Assembly (NCBI RefSeq): GCF_003363755.1
Contig: NZ_CP031396.1
Coordinates: 4,682,501-4,746,500, forward strand
Direction of reading: 5' to 3'
DNA length: 64,000 bases
Source of the DNA: Pseudomonas protegens
GTDB taxonomy: Bacteria; Pseudomonadota; Gammaproteobacteria; Pseudomonadales; Pseudomonadaceae
This document shows, one piece after another, positions 42,320-51,350 of the stretch. Within the stretch, counting starts at the first letter, position 1, and each line of letters begins with the position of its first letter. A model generated the notes under the pieces. It did not search any database. It was not told where the DNA came from and was given only the letters and a program-made list of their open reading frames with translations. The position numbers were made by a program, and so were the translations under genes.

Positions 42320-44836
42320 TTATGAGTGCAGAGGCCAAAGCCGTTCGCAGGCCTGACGGACTGCGGTGGCGCCGGGCAGGTTGAGCAGCGGTTGGCTGAG
42401 GTGGCGGCATTGGCCGGCGTCCAGTTGGCGAACCCGGTCCTTGATCTCGCCGATCTGAGGCGGGCTGACCGACAGCTCGCTGACCCCCAGGCCAATCAGG
42501 ACGGGGGTGGCCAGCGGATCGGAAGCCAGTGCACCGCAAACCCCGACCCAGCGTCCGTGGCGCTCGGCGCCGGCACAGGTCTGAGCGATCAGCCGCAGCA
42601 GGGCGGGGTGCAGGGCATCGACCCGGGCTGCCAGGCCAGCGTGGTCGCGGTCCATGGCCAGGGTGTACTGGGACAGGTCGTTGGTGCCGATGGACAGGAA
42701 GTCGGCGTGTTCCGCCAGTTGCTCGGCCATCAGCGCGGCAGCCGGTACTTCGATCATCACCCCCAGCTCCGGGCGCTGGCTCAGTCCCAGTTCCACCGCG
42801 AGCCGATCCAGGCGCTGACGGATATGCAGCAGTTCGGCCACTTCGGTGACCATGGGCAGCATGATCCGGCAGCGCTGCACCGGGCTGACCTGGAGCAGCG
42901 CCCGCAGTTGCTGGTCCAGCAGTTCCGGGCGGGCCTGGGCCAGGCGGATGCCCCGCAGGCCCAGCACCGGGTTGGCTTCCACTGGCAGAGGCAGGTAGTC
43001 CAGTTGCTTGTCGCCGCCGACATCGATGGTGCGGATGATCACCGGCTTGTCGCCCATGGCATCCAGCACCGCTTGATAGGCCTGTAGCTGCTCGGCTTCA
43101 TCCGGAGCGGTCAGGCGATCGACGAACAGGAACTCGGTGCGCAGCAGGCCGACGCCATCAGCGCCACCCTGGTGGGCGTCCCGGGCTTCATTGCTGGAAG
43201 CCACGTTGGCTGCCACCTCGATCTGCTGGCCGTCCTGGGTCAGGGCGGACTCATGGGCTTTTTGCTGTTGCAGCGCACGGCGCTGGCGTAGGGTTTCACC
43301 AGCCTGTTGCACCTGTGCGATGCGCTGCGGGCCGGGTGCCAGTTCCAGGCGCCCGCCGTCGGCATCCAGCACCACCTGGCGGTCGCCGTCCAGGCCCAGC
43401 ACTTCCGGACCCATGGCCACCAGACAGGGCAGGCCTTTGCCGCGGGCGAGGATCGCCACATGGGAGGTGGCGCCACCGGCGGCCATGCACAGCCCGGCCA
43501 CGCCCTGGGCGCTGAGTTGCAGCAGGTCGGAAGGGGTCAACTCCTCAGCGGCGACGATCGCTCCGGGTGGCAGGTCGTAGTGCCAGGCTTCGCCCAGCAA
43601 GGCCCGCAGAACGCGTTGCTGCAGGTCTCGCAGGTCGTTGGCGCGTTCGGCCAGCAGCGGATTGTCCAGTTGTTGCAGGACCTGGCACTGCTCGGCAATC
43701 GCTGCGCTCCAGGCGTGGGTGGCGGCGCGTCCCTGGGCGATGGCCGCGTCGGCCGCGTCCAGCAGGGTCGGGTCTTCGAGCAGGGCCAGGTGGGCGCTGA
43801 AAATGTCCTGTTCCTGCTGGTCGCGGCGTTGCCGGGCCTGCTCCAGGGTGTGGCGGATTTCTCCGCGCACCTGCTCCAGGGCAGCACTCAATGCCTGTCG
43901 TTGGGGCTCGGGCGGATGCTGGCCATGATCCTCTGCCAGGACCATGGCGTTGAGCCGCACCAATGGCCCGGACACCAGGCCCGGTGCGGCGCAGACGCCC
44001 GGCAGCACGCCATCTTCCGCGGGGCGTTGGGCTACCGGTGCCGGGGTTTCGCCATGGGCATCTGCGGCCATGGCGGTACCGAGGGTCAGCAGCATCGCCT
44101 GCAAGGCGTCCTGGCAATCGGCGCCCTGGCAATTGACCAGCACTTCATCCTGTTCACCGATACCCAGGCTCATCAGGGCGATCAGGCTGGTGCAGGGGGC
44201 GCTCTTGTCCTTGAAGGTCAGTTGCGAATGGCTGTTGAAACCCAGGGCGGTCTGGCGCACCAGGGCGGCTGGGCGGGCATGCAGTCCGCCGCGATGGGCC
44301 ACCTTGGTCCGGGCGCTGGCCTGCTGCTCGGATGGCTCTTGCGCCAGCGGTTGCGGGTCAGCGTTGGCACGGCGGCTGATGTGCAGCAACGGCTCGCCCA
44401 CCTTGACCGCGGACAGGGGCAGGGGGCGCAGGTCGAAGCTCTCGCCGTTGGTCAGGATCAACAGGCTGATCAGGCTTCGGCAATGCTGCGCCACATGGTC
44501 CAGGTCAACCCGCAGCAGGGGCTGGCCGGCGCTGACCTGCTGGCCTTGCTCCACCAGCAGGGCAAACCCTTCACCTTGCAGTTCGACGGTGTCCAGCCCC
44601 AGGTGCAACAGCAGTTCGGCGCCGTTGGCCGCCCGCAGGGTCACGGCGTGCCCGGTGCGAGCCACTTGGATCACTTCACCGGCGCAAGGGGCGTGCAGGG
44701 TGTCGTTGAGCGGGTCGATGGCAATCCCGTCACCCATGGCGCCACTGGCGAATACCGGGTCGGGAACGCTGTGTAGCGGCAGGACAGGCCCGCTGAGGGG
44801 GGCACTGAGCGTCAGGTCGTTATTGTTGTTGTGCAT
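42320..44836 (-). CDS. nagF: Multiphosphoryl transfer protein NagF (IIA-HPr-EI fusion)
   Basis: A fusion of three phosphotransferase parts, 838 residues. The glucose-type IIA domain (about 10-155) has H78 in ELLLHLGLDT, the HPr domain (about 178-262) has H186 in GGLHARPA, and the EI part (about 275-838) has H459 in GGATSHVAILARG plus the PEP-binding EVPAAALMAEQL and GTNDLSQYTLAMDRDHAGL regions. It carries phosphate from PEP to the IIB of NagE, so the operon encodes a self-contained relay. ATG 44836 is preferred; an in-frame TTG lies at 44857. Confidence 0.94.
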   Translation of the reverse strand: MHNNNNDLTLSAPLSGPVLPLHSVPDPVFASGAMGDGIAIDPLNDTLHAPCAGEVIQVARTGHAVTLRAANGAELLLHLGLDTVELQGEGFALLVEQGQQVSAGQPLLRVDLDHVAQHCRSLISLLILTNGESFDLRPLPLSAVKVGEPLLHISRRANADPQPLAQEPSEQQASARTKVAHRGGLHARPAALVRQTALGFNSHSQLTFKDKSAPCTSLIALMSLGIGEQDEVLVNCQGADCQDALQAMLLTLGTAMAADAHGETPAPVAQRPAEDGVLPGVCAAPGLVSGPLVRLNAMVLAEDHGQHPPEPQRQALSAALEQVRGEIRHTLEQARQRRDQQEQDIFSAHLALLEDPTLLDAADAAIAQGRAATHAWSAAIAEQCQVLQQLDNPLLAERANDLRDLQQRVLRALLGEAWHYDLPPGAIVAAEELTPSDLLQLSAQGVAGLCMAAGGATSHVAILARGKGLPCLVAMGPEVLGLDGDRQVVLDADGGRLELAPGPQRIAQVQQAGETLRQRRALQQQKAHESALTQDGQQIEVAANVASSNEARDAHQGGADGVGLLRTEFLFVDRLTAPDEAEQLQAYQAVLDAMGDKPVIIRTIDVGGDKQLDYLPLPVEANPVLGLRGIRLAQARPELLDQQLRALLQVSPVQRCRIMLPMVTEVAELLHIRQRLDRLAVELGLSQRPELGVMIEVPAAALMAEQLAEHADFLSIGTNDLSQYTLAMDRDHAGLAARVDALHPALLRLIAQTCAGAERHGRWVGVCGALASDPLATPVLIGLGVSELSVSPPQIGEIKDRVRQLDAGQCRHLSQPLLNLPGATAVRQACERLWPLHS

Positions 44837-44863
44837 GGCGCAGTACTCATCGATCAAAAGGGC

Positions 44864-45886
44864 TTAGTGCGTGCGGGTCACTTTGCTCAGGTGACGCGGC
44901 TGGTCGGGGTCCATGCTGCGGGCTTCGGCCAGGCCGGCGGCCATCACATAGAAACTCTGGATCGCCAGGATCGGGTCCAGCGCCGGATGTTCCGCGCGGC
45001 TCAGGGTCAGGTCCCGTTCGCCGATGTCATCCGGTGCCGCCAGCAGCACCTTGGCGCCGCGCTGGCGCATGTCGGCGGCCAGGCTCAACAGGCCGCCCTG
45101 TTCGGCGCCCCGTGGGGCGAACACCAGCAACGGGTAGTCGTGGTCGATCAGGGCCATCGGGCCGTGGCGCACTTCGGCGCTGCTGAAGGCTTCGGCCTGG
45201 ATCGCCGAGGTTTCCTTGAGCTTGAGCGCGGCTTCCTGGGCGATGGCGAAGCCGGCACCACGGCCGATGACCATCAGCCGCTGGCAGTCGCGCAGGGCGT
45301 TGACCGCCAGGTTCCAGTCCTGGGTCGCGGCCTGTTGCAGGCCTTCGGGCAGGGCCAGGCCGGCTTCCAGCAGGTGGCTGTCCTCGTTCCAGTGACCGAT
45401 CAGGCGGGCGCTGGCGCTGAGGGTGGCGATAAAGCTCTTGGTCGCGGCCACGCTCTGCTCGGTGCCGGCGTACAGCGGCAGGGAGAATTCGCTGGCGGCT
45501 TCCAGCGGGCTGTTTTGTGCGTTGACCATGGCCACGCTCAGGGCTCCGCGCTTGCGCAGCAGGCGCACGCTGTTCACCAGGTCCGGGCTCTGGCCCGATT
45601 GCGAGAAGGCGAACACCGCTTGGCCGCTGACCCGCAGGGGGGCCTGTTGCATGGTCACCACCGACATCGGCAGTGAGGCCACCGGGATGCCCACCTGTTG
45701 CATGGTCAGGTAGGCGAAGTAGCTGGCGGCATGGTCGGAACTGCCCCGGGCCACAGTCATGGCCACTTGTGGCGGCTGGCGACGCAGGCGGCCGGCGACT
45801 TCGAGCAGCGACGCATCCAGGTGCTGCAGTTGACTGCTTACGGCAGCGTGCGAGGACAGGGCCTCTTCAAGCATTTTTGAAGTCAA
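44864..45886 (-). CDS. nagBII: SIS-domain glucosamine-6-phosphate deaminase (NagB-II type)
   Basis: A 340-residue protein made of two SIS (sugar isomerase) domains like the C-terminal half of GlmS: VARGSSDHAASYFAYL and FAFSQSGQSPDLVNSVRLLR in the first, MVIGRGAGFAIAQEAALKLK with the AEVRHGP motif in the second. With no amidotransferase domain it should deaminate glucosamine 6-phosphate to fructose 6-phosphate, replacing classical NagB. Its start overlaps the nagA end by 20 bases. GlmS-like isomerase activity without ammonia transfer is an alternative. Confidence 0.87.
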   Translation of the reverse strand: MTSKMLEEALSSHAAVSSQLQHLDASLLEVAGRLRRQPPQVAMTVARGSSDHAASYFAYLTMQQVGIPVASLPMSVVTMQQAPLRVSGQAVFAFSQSGQSPDLVNSVRLLRKRGALSVAMVNAQNSPLEAASEFSLPLYAGTEQSVAATKSFIATLSASARLIGHWNEDSHLLEAGLALPEGLQQAATQDWNLAVNALRDCQRLMVIGRGAGFAIAQEAALKLKETSAIQAEAFSSAEVRHGPMALIDHDYPLLVFAPRGAEQGGLLSLAADMRQRGAKVLLAAPDDIGERDLTLSRAEHPALDPILAIQSFYVMAAGLAEARSMDPDQPRHLSKVTRTH

Positions 45887-46973
45887 TGTCTTCTCCTTCG
45901 ACCATGACGGCGGTCAGTGTGAGTGCGCGGTCCAGGCGCACGCTGTCGGCCCAGCTGCCAGGTTGCAGACGGCCGCGTTCAGGGATGCCGAGGTAGTCGG
46001 CGGGAAATTGCGACAGGCGTTGGGAAGCGTCCGCCAGGGGCAGGCCGATCTTCACCAGATTGCGCAGGGCCTGGTCCATGGTCAGGGTGCTGCCGGCCAG
46101 GGTGCCGTCCGGCAGGCGCACGCCGCCCAGGCACTTGGTCACGGTGTGGCTGCCCAGTTGGTACTCGCCGTCGGGCATGCCGGCGGCCGCGGTGGAGTCG
46201 GTGACGCAATACAGGCAGGGGATCGAGCGCAGGGCCACGCGCATGGCGCCGGGGTGCACGTGCAGCAGGTCTGGGATCAGTTCGGCGTACTGGGCATGAG
46301 CCAGGGCCGCACCGACGATGCCCGGCTCGCGGTGATGCAGCGGGCTCATGGCGTTGTACAGGTGAGTGAAACTGGTGGCGCCGGCGGCGAGGGCGGCCAC
46401 GCCTTCTTCGTAGCTGCCCAGGGTGTGGCCGATCTGCATGCGCACGCCACGGGCACTGAGAGCACGGATCAGGGCGTCGTGGCCGGCGATTTCCGGGGCG
46501 ATGGTGATCACCCGGATGGGCGCCAATTGCAGGTACTTCTCCACTTCCGCCATGAGCGCGGTGTGGGCGAAGTTGGGTTGCGCACCGAGCTTGCCGGGAT
46601 TGATGTACGGGCCTTCCAGGTGCACGCCGAGGACCCTGGCGCAGCCCTGGGGACGCTGTTCGGCGTAGGTTCCAAGCTCAGCCAGAACCTGGCTGATTTC
46701 CGCGCTGGGTGCGGTCATGGTGGTGGCCAGCAGCGAGGTGGTGCCGAAACGCACATGGGTACGGGTGATGGTCTCGAAGGCTGTGCGGCCTTGCATGACG
46801 TCCTTGCCGCCACCGCCGTGGACGTGCAGGTCGATGAAGCCCGGCAGCAGGTAGGGCAGGTCGTTGTCCGCCGGGTCGCAGGGGCTGCCTTCGATGGCGA
46901 CGACCTTGCCGTCCTGGTGGATCAGGCGGCCGCGGACCCAGCCTTGGGGCGTGAGGATATTGTCTTCGGACAT
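45867..46973 (-). CDS. nagA: N-acetylglucosamine-6-phosphate deacetylase
   Basis: NagA removes acetate from GlcNAc-6-phosphate. The 368-residue amidohydrolase starts at ATG 46973 and has the metal-binding PGFIDLHVHGGGGKDVM, HLEGPYINPGKLGA (catalytic Glu), QIGHTLGS and VTDSTAAAGMPDG motifs. The frame is open well upstream through nagR, but that part is not protein-like. It lies 29 bases after nagR and overlaps the SIS gene. Confidence 0.95.
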   Translation of the reverse strand: MSEDNILTPQGWVRGRLIHQDGKVVAIEGSPCDPADNDLPYLLPGFIDLHVHGGGGKDVMQGRTAFETITRTHVRFGTTSLLATTMTAPSAEISQVLAELGTYAEQRPQGCARVLGVHLEGPYINPGKLGAQPNFAHTALMAEVEKYLQLAPIRVITIAPEIAGHDALIRALSARGVRMQIGHTLGSYEEGVAALAAGATSFTHLYNAMSPLHHREPGIVGAALAHAQYAELIPDLLHVHPGAMRVALRSIPCLYCVTDSTAAAGMPDGEYQLGSHTVTKCLGGVRLPDGTLAGSTLTMDQALRNLVKIGLPLADASQRLSQFPADYLGIPERGRLQPGSWADSVRLDRALTLTAVMVEGEDIDFKNA

Positions 46974-47002
46974 GGGCGTTTCTCTGGCTCCAGGGGGCGG
47001 AT

Positions 47003-47734
47003 TCAGCGTCGCAGTTCGGCGACGAAGTCGTAGTAGTCGTTGCGGCAATAGGTGTCGGTGACTTCGATCGGTGTGTTGTCTTCCAGGTAGCCAACCCGGG
47101 TCATCAGCAGCATGGCGGTGCCGGGGGCGATGCCCACCAGGGCGGCGAATTCGTCCGACGCGTTGATCGCCTGGATGTGCTGCAGGGCCCGGACCACGGG
47201 ACGGCCGATGCTGTCGAGGTACTCGTAGAGCGAATCGCCGACGGCCTCGGGCTGGGCAATGATGCTGGCCGGCAAGGTACTCATCTCGATCGCCATGACC
47301 GCATCGTCGGCTTTGCGCAGGCGCTTGAGGCGCGCCACCTTGTCGTTGGGCGACAGCCCGAGGCGGATCAGCTCTTCGTGGGTCGGCGGGGTCAGTGTGC
47401 GTTCCAGCCATTGCGAGCCGGGGACGAAACCTTTGAGGCGCAGCATTTCGCTGAAGCCGGAAAGGCGCGACAGCGGTTGCTCAAGGCGCGGGGTAATGAA
47501 AGTGCCCGAGCCCTGGCTGCGCCGGATCAGGCCCCGTTCGAAGAGGACTTCCAGGGCCTTGCGCGCAGTCACCCGGGAGATGCCCAGCAGTTCGCTGAGG
47601 TTGCGTTCCGAAGGCAGCGCCTGCTCGGCTTTCCATTGGCCGGAGTGAATCGCCGCTTCCAGGTTGCGAGCCAGTTGCAGGTACAGCGGGGTCGGCTGAG
47701 TGTCGTCGGGACGCAGGGTCAGGAGGTGATTCAT
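47003..47734 (-). CDS. nagR: GntR/HutC-family repressor NagR
   Basis: A 243-residue regulator with an N-terminal GntR helix-turn-helix (ALPSERNLSELLGISRVTAR, about residues 35-54) and a UTRA effector domain (from about 90). In P. aeruginosa NagR controls the same GlcNAc operon and responds to GlcNAc-6-phosphate. It is the first gene of the operon, so it would regulate itself. TGGTATT repeats in the promoter just upstream are likely targets. The ATG at 47734 is chosen because the upstream extension is not conserved. Confidence 0.93.
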   Translation of the reverse strand: MNHLLTLRPDDTQPTPLYLQLARNLEAAIHSGQWKAEQALPSERNLSELLGISRVTARKALEVLFERGLIRRSQGSGTFITPRLEQPLSRLSGFSEMLRLKGFVPGSQWLERTLTPPTHEELIRLGLSPNDKVARLKRLRKADDAVMAIEMSTLPASIIAQPEAVGDSLYEYLDSIGRPVVRALQHIQAINASDEFAALVGIAPGTAMLLMTRVGYLEDNTPIEVTDTYCRNDYYDFVAELRR

Positions 47735-47786
47735 CTGTAGGTTTTCCGATGCGGTTATGAGGTTGTTGTCGCCCGGTAATGCCGAA

Positions 47787-47815
47787 AAACTAATACCACT
47801 TAAATACCATGTCAA
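47787..47815 (-). promoter_or_regulatory. nag operon promoter with TGGTATT repeats
   Basis: On the minus strand a perfect TTGACA (47815-47810) is followed by TGGTATTTAAG and TGGTATTAG: two direct TGGTATT repeats 11 bases apart fill the spacer, and TAGTTT lies at 17-base spacing (47792-47787). Inverted copies AAGTGGTATTA (47883-47893) and AAGTGGTAT (47949-47957) lie further upstream. This looks like the NagR operator region. Confidence 0.62.
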
Positions 47816-48008
47816 CGCCACCTATCAGGTGGAGGTGCAGTAAATCCGGCGCTTTCGGGGTTTTTAGGAGGATAAAGGATTGAAGTGGTATTAGGCAGGT
47901 CTGGCCGCGAAGGCTATAGCTCGAGGTGGCGACCCGCGGTGGGTCGCCAAGTGGTATGCGCGCTGGGGGAGGGCGGCGGGGAGGAAAATATTTTTTGTGC
48001 TGGAGGGA

Positions 48009-48512
48009 TTAAGGGCGAATTTCGATCAGGGTGCCGTCTTTGACCAGGCTCCAGACTTCGCGCATGTCGACATTGCGCATGGCGATGCAGCCGTCGGTCC
48101 AGTCCAGGGTGTGGAAGTACTGCTCGGGAAACTCTTCGGTGTCTGGAGTGCCATGGATCATGATCATGCCGCCGGGATTGACCCCTTCGCGACGCGAGCG
48201 GGCGGCATCGGTGATGTTCGGGTAGGAGATGTGCATGGCCAGGTTGTAGCGGTCGCTGGTCTTGCGCCAGTCGAGCCAGTAGAGGCCTTCGGGGGTGCGT
48301 TTATCGCCTTCCATGAGCTTGGGCCCCTTGGGCTTCTTGCCCAGGGAGATCCGATAGGTTTTCAGGGGCTTGCCGCCATTGATCAACTGCAGTTGATGGG
48401 CGGACTTGAGCACCAGGACCTTTTCGATGACCTTGCCGTCCAGGGTTTCCACCGTGGAGGCCTGAGACAGAGTGACGACGGAACAGCACAGCAGGGCAAG
48501 CAACCAGCGCAT
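48009..48512 (-). CDS. L,D-transpeptidase family protein (YkuD domain)
   Basis: A 167-residue exported protein with a signal peptide (MRWLLALLCCSVVTLSQAST) and a YkuD domain holding MIMIHGT and DGCIAMRN, whose Cys is the catalytic residue. Such enzymes form 3-3 crosslinks or attach proteins to peptidoglycan. ATG 48512 is preferred over GTG 48518 because GGGGA sits ten bases before it. It is upstream of the nag promoter on the same strand. The exact reaction is unknown. Confidence 0.88.
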   Translation of the reverse strand: MRWLLALLCCSVVTLSQASTVETLDGKVIEKVLVLKSAHQLQLINGGKPLKTYRISLGKKPKGPKLMEGDKRTPEGLYWLDWRKTSDRYNLAMHISYPNITDAARSRREGVNPGGMIMIHGTPDTEEFPEQYFHTLDWTDGCIAMRNVDMREVWSLVKDGTLIEIRP

Positions 48513-48561
48513 TGACACGATATCCCCAGGCGCGCACAGACTCCGTGCACGTTTTTATTGT

Positions 48562-49113
48562 TTAACTGATGGCAGGCTGAGAGAGCGGCGGAATGGATTC
48601 GGAGCGTACGGCATAAGCCTGTGCCCGCCGGTCAGCGAAGAAGCATTCTAAGGTACGACCGACGGTGCGGAAAGCCAGCTCGGACCAAGGGATATCGGCT
48701 TCATCGAACAGCTGCACTTCCAGGCTCTCTGGACCGGCGGCAAAGTCCAGGTCCGCCAGCTCGGCGCGAAAGAATACATGCACCTGGCTGATGTGCGGCA
48801 CGTCGATCAGGGTGTAGATATTCAGGTTGCGCACCCGGGCGCAGGCTTCCTCGAAGGTTTCGCGGATGGCCGCCTGTTCCACCGTTTCGCCGTTTTCCAT
48901 GAAACCCGCCGGCAGGGTCCAGTAGCCCAGGCGCGGTTCGATGGCGCGGCGGCAGAGCAATACCTTGCCCTCCCAGGTGGCCAGGCAGCCGGCAACGATG
49001 TTGGGGTTCTGGTAATGGATGGTCTGGCAGTGATCGCAGACAAAGCGCAGGCGCGAATCGCCTTCGGGAATGCGCTGGGTTACCGGGTTGCCGCACTGGC
49101 TGCAAAATTTCAT
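48562..49113 (-). CDS. Nudix hydrolase with zinc ribbon
   Basis: A 183-residue Nudix protein. An N-terminal zinc ribbon has CSQC and CDHC pairs, followed by the Nudix box GFMENGETVEQAAIRETFEE, which has the GX5EX7REUXEE pattern. This layout resembles the C-terminal half of NADH pyrophosphatase NudC, but the N-terminal NudC domain is missing. The substrate is unknown. It is divergent from the CoA pyrophosphatase-like gene. Confidence 0.9.
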   Translation of the reverse strand: MKFCSQCGNPVTQRIPEGDSRLRFVCDHCQTIHYQNPNIVAGCLATWEGKVLLCRRAIEPRLGYWTLPAGFMENGETVEQAAIRETFEEACARVRNLNIYTLIDVPHISQVHVFFRAELADLDFAAGPESLEVQLFDEADIPWSELAFRTVGRTLECFFADRRAQAYAVRSESIPPLSQPAIS

Positions 49114-49259
49114 GAGGGGTATCCGAAAAGGCTGGGGCTATCTTGGCGCGCCGCCCGATTGTCGGCAAGTTGTCGTTAAGCGACATGCCCGAGAGCAGGG
49201 GTTGGGCCACCGATTGGATTGGTGCATGATGCACGGTAGCCAACAGATCGAGATGCCTC

Positions 49260-49859
49260 ATGCTGGACGAGCTACTTCATCGGGTAAGCCATTACACGCC
49301 AAGAACGCTGGAGACCGACCGACGTTTTCCCGAGGCTGCGGTGCTGGTGCCCATCACCCGCAGCGATGAACCGGAGCTGGTGCTGACCCTGCGCGCCAGC
49401 GGGCTTTCGACCCATGGTGGTGAAGTGGCCTTCCCCGGTGGTCGGCGCGATCCGGAAGACCCGGATCTGATCTTCACCGCGCTACGGGAGGCCGAAGAAG
49501 AAATCGGCCTGCCGCCGGGACTGGTGGAAGTCATCGGCCCCTTGAGCCCACTGATTTCCCTGCACGGGATCAAGGTCACACCCTACGTCGGGGTGATTCC
49601 CGACTATGTCGAATACCAGGCCAATGATGCCGAGATCGCTGCCGTTTTCAGCGTCCCTCTGGAGTTCTTTCGCCAGGACCCCCGTGAACACACCCACCGC
49701 ATCGACTATCAGGGCCGCAGTTGGTACGTCCCCAGCTACCGCTTCGGCGAGTACAAGATCTGGGGTCTGACCGCGATCATGGTGGTCGAACTGGTCAACC
49801 TGCTGTACGACGCCGATATCAGCCTGCATCACCCGCCGAAATCCTTTATCGACACCTGA
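49260..49859 (+). CDS. CoA pyrophosphatase-like Nudix hydrolase
   Basis: A 199-residue Nudix protein of the NudL/YeaB group, which hydrolyses CoA and its derivatives. The Nudix box is [20 protein letters not shown] followed by EEIG, and the CoA-type upstream segment [20 protein letters not shown] is present. It is followed by the gamma-carbonic anhydrase gene 55 bases downstream. Confidence 0.9.
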   Translation: MLDELLHRVSHYTPRTLETDRRFPEAAVLVPITRSDEPELVLTLRASGLSTHGGEVAFPGGRRDPEDPDLIFTALREAEEEIGLPPGLVEVIGPLSPLISLHGIKVTPYVGVIPDYVEYQANDAEIAAVFSVPLEFFRQDPREHTHRIDYQGRSWYVPSYRFGEYKIWGLTAIMVVELVNLLYDADISLHHPPKSFIDT

Positions 49860-49914
49860 AGCCATGGCTTGGCATGGCATAAACCGCGGCTGCCTGACCC
49901 ATAAGGACAACAAG

Positions 49915-50439
49915 ATGAAATACCGCCTGGGCGATGCCCGAGTCGACACCCATCCACAGAGTTGGGTGGCCCCGAACGCCACCTTGGTGGGTAAGGTCAA
50001 GCTGGAAGAGGGGGCCAGTGTATGGTTCAACGCCGTGTTGCGTGGCGACAACGAGCTGATCCTGATCGGCAAGCACAGCAACGTCCAGGACGGGGCCGTG
50101 ATGCACACCGACATGGGCTTTCCGCTGACCCTGGGCACCGGCGTGACCATCGGCCATAACGCCATGCTGCATGGCTGCACCGTGGGCGATTACAGCCTGA
50201 TTGGTATCAACGCGGTCATTCTCAATGGCGCGAAGATCGGCAAGAACTGCATCATCGGCGCCAATTCGCTGATCGGCGAAGGCAAGGAAATACCTGACGG
50301 TTCGCTGGTCATGGGCTCGCCGGGCAAAGTGGTTCGCGAACTGACCGAGGCTCAGAAGAAAATGCTCGAAGCCAGCGCCGCCCACTACGTTCATAATGCT
50401 CAACGTTATGCCCGAGACCTGGTTGAGCAAGAACAATGA
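49915..50439 (+). CDS. Gamma-carbonic anhydrase family protein
   Basis: A 174-residue left-handed parallel beta-helix protein with hexapeptide repeats ([20 protein letters not shown] and [20 protein letters not shown]). The metal-binding histidines appear in [13 protein letters not shown]. Members include YrdA and PaaY-like proteins; carbonic anhydrase activity is not proven for most of them. ATG 49915 was chosen on family N-termini. It overlaps the DUF1289 gene by four bases. Confidence 0.9.
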   Translation: MKYRLGDARVDTHPQSWVAPNATLVGKVKLEEGASVWFNAVLRGDNELILIGKHSNVQDGAVMHTDMGFPLTLGTGVTIGHNAMLHGCTVGDYSLIGINAVILNGAKIGKNCIIGANSLIGEGKEIPDGSLVMGSPGKVVRELTEAQKKMLEASAAHYVHNAQRYARDLVEQEQ

Positions 50440-50651
50440 CTGCCCCTGAAAGACCCGTCGCCTCGCCTTGCGTGAGCATCTGTGCCCTGGATGAGCAGGA
50501 CATCTGCACCGGCTGTCAGCGCACGGTGGATGAAATCACCCGCTGGAGTCGCATGGACAACAGTGAGCGCCGCGCAGTCCTGGCCCTGTGCCATGAGCGA
50601 GCCAAATCCAGTGGCTTGCTGTGGATGATCGGCTCCAGCTCGGCAAGCTGA
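50436..50651 (+). CDS. DUF1289 protein
   Basis: A 71-residue protein with the cysteine pattern [20 protein letters not shown], characteristic of DUF1289 and suited to binding a metal or iron-sulfur centre. The function is unknown. It overlaps the carbonic anhydrase gene by four bases (ATGA), so the two are translationally coupled. Confidence 0.88.
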   Translation: MTAPERPVASPCVSICALDEQDICTGCQRTVDEITRWSRMDNSERRAVLALCHERAKSSGLLWMIGSSSAS

Positions 50652-50659
50652 TCCGCCCG

Positions 50660-50717
50660 TTCGCCGGCAAGCCAGCTCCCGCAGGCGATGCGTAGGAGCC
50701 CGCTTGCCGGCGCAAGG
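50660..50717. repeat. REP pair downstream of the DUF1289 gene
   Basis: TTCGCCGGCAAGCCAGCTCC and GTAGGAGCCCGCTTGCCGGC are inverted, slightly imperfect copies separated by about 17 bases. They lie between the DUF1289 gene and the VUT-family gene. Confidence 0.83.
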
Positions 50718-50783
50718 GTTTCTTGGCCCAACCCCGGGCCTGCAGTAACCTGTGCTCCTTCCCGATAGGTACCCTTGGCCCCC

Positions 50784-51251
50784 ATGCTTTTCCTGATCAC
50801 CTATATCAGCAGCGTCGTGCTGATCAATTACGCCTTTTCCGTCGCGCCGCAACTGGATATCGTCTGGTCGGCCTGGGGCGGGCTGGTGTTTGTCCTGCGG
50901 GACATGGTGCAGACTCGCTTCGGCCATGGCGCCATCGTCGCCATGCTGGCGGCCCTGGTGTTGTCCTATGTCACCTCCGACCCGACCATTGCTCTGGCCA
51001 GTGCCACGGCATTCGCCGTCTCGGAATGCATCGACTGGCTGGTGTTCAGCATCACCAAGCGGCCCCTGCATGATCGCCTGTGGATCAGTTCGGCCCTGAG
51101 CATTCCCCTGGATACCTTCATCTTCTACGGCATGATCGATGCGCTGACCCCCGGGGTCGTGCTGACCGCCCTGGGGTCGAAGTTCGCCGGGGTCACCGTG
51201 GTCTGGCTGGCGATGGCCTGGCGTTTGCGCAAAGCGGCGTGCGCCGGCTGA
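50784..51251 (+). CDS. VUT-family (YhhQ-like) integral membrane protein
   Basis: A 155-residue hydrophobic protein with about five membrane segments and the family block ASATAFAVSECIDWLVF. VUT/YhhQ proteins include the transporter for the queuosine precursor preQ0 in E. coli, but the ligand here is not known. No preQ1 riboswitch is visible upstream. The start is ATG 50784; an in-frame TTG at 50775 would add three residues. It lies 99 bases before purT. Confidence 0.8.
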   Translation: MLFLITYISSVVLINYAFSVAPQLDIVWSAWGGLVFVLRDMVQTRFGHGAIVAMLAALVLSYVTSDPTIALASATAFAVSECIDWLVFSITKRPLHDRLWISSALSIPLDTFIFYGMIDALTPGVVLTALGSKFAGVTVVWLAMAWRLRKAACAG

Positions 51252-51350
51252 GCCAAAGGCTGCGGTTCATGTAAAATGCCGCGCTCTTTCCCCATGGGTC
51301 GCCCGCCTGGCGCTCGGCCCTCGATGATCCGCTCCTTTGAGGACCTTCAG

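Noticed and set aside
50719-50783. A possible preQ1 riboswitch upstream of the VUT-family gene
   Set aside because: No preQ1-I or preQ1-II core sequence is visible in the 65 bases before the gene, only a GGCCC hairpin.
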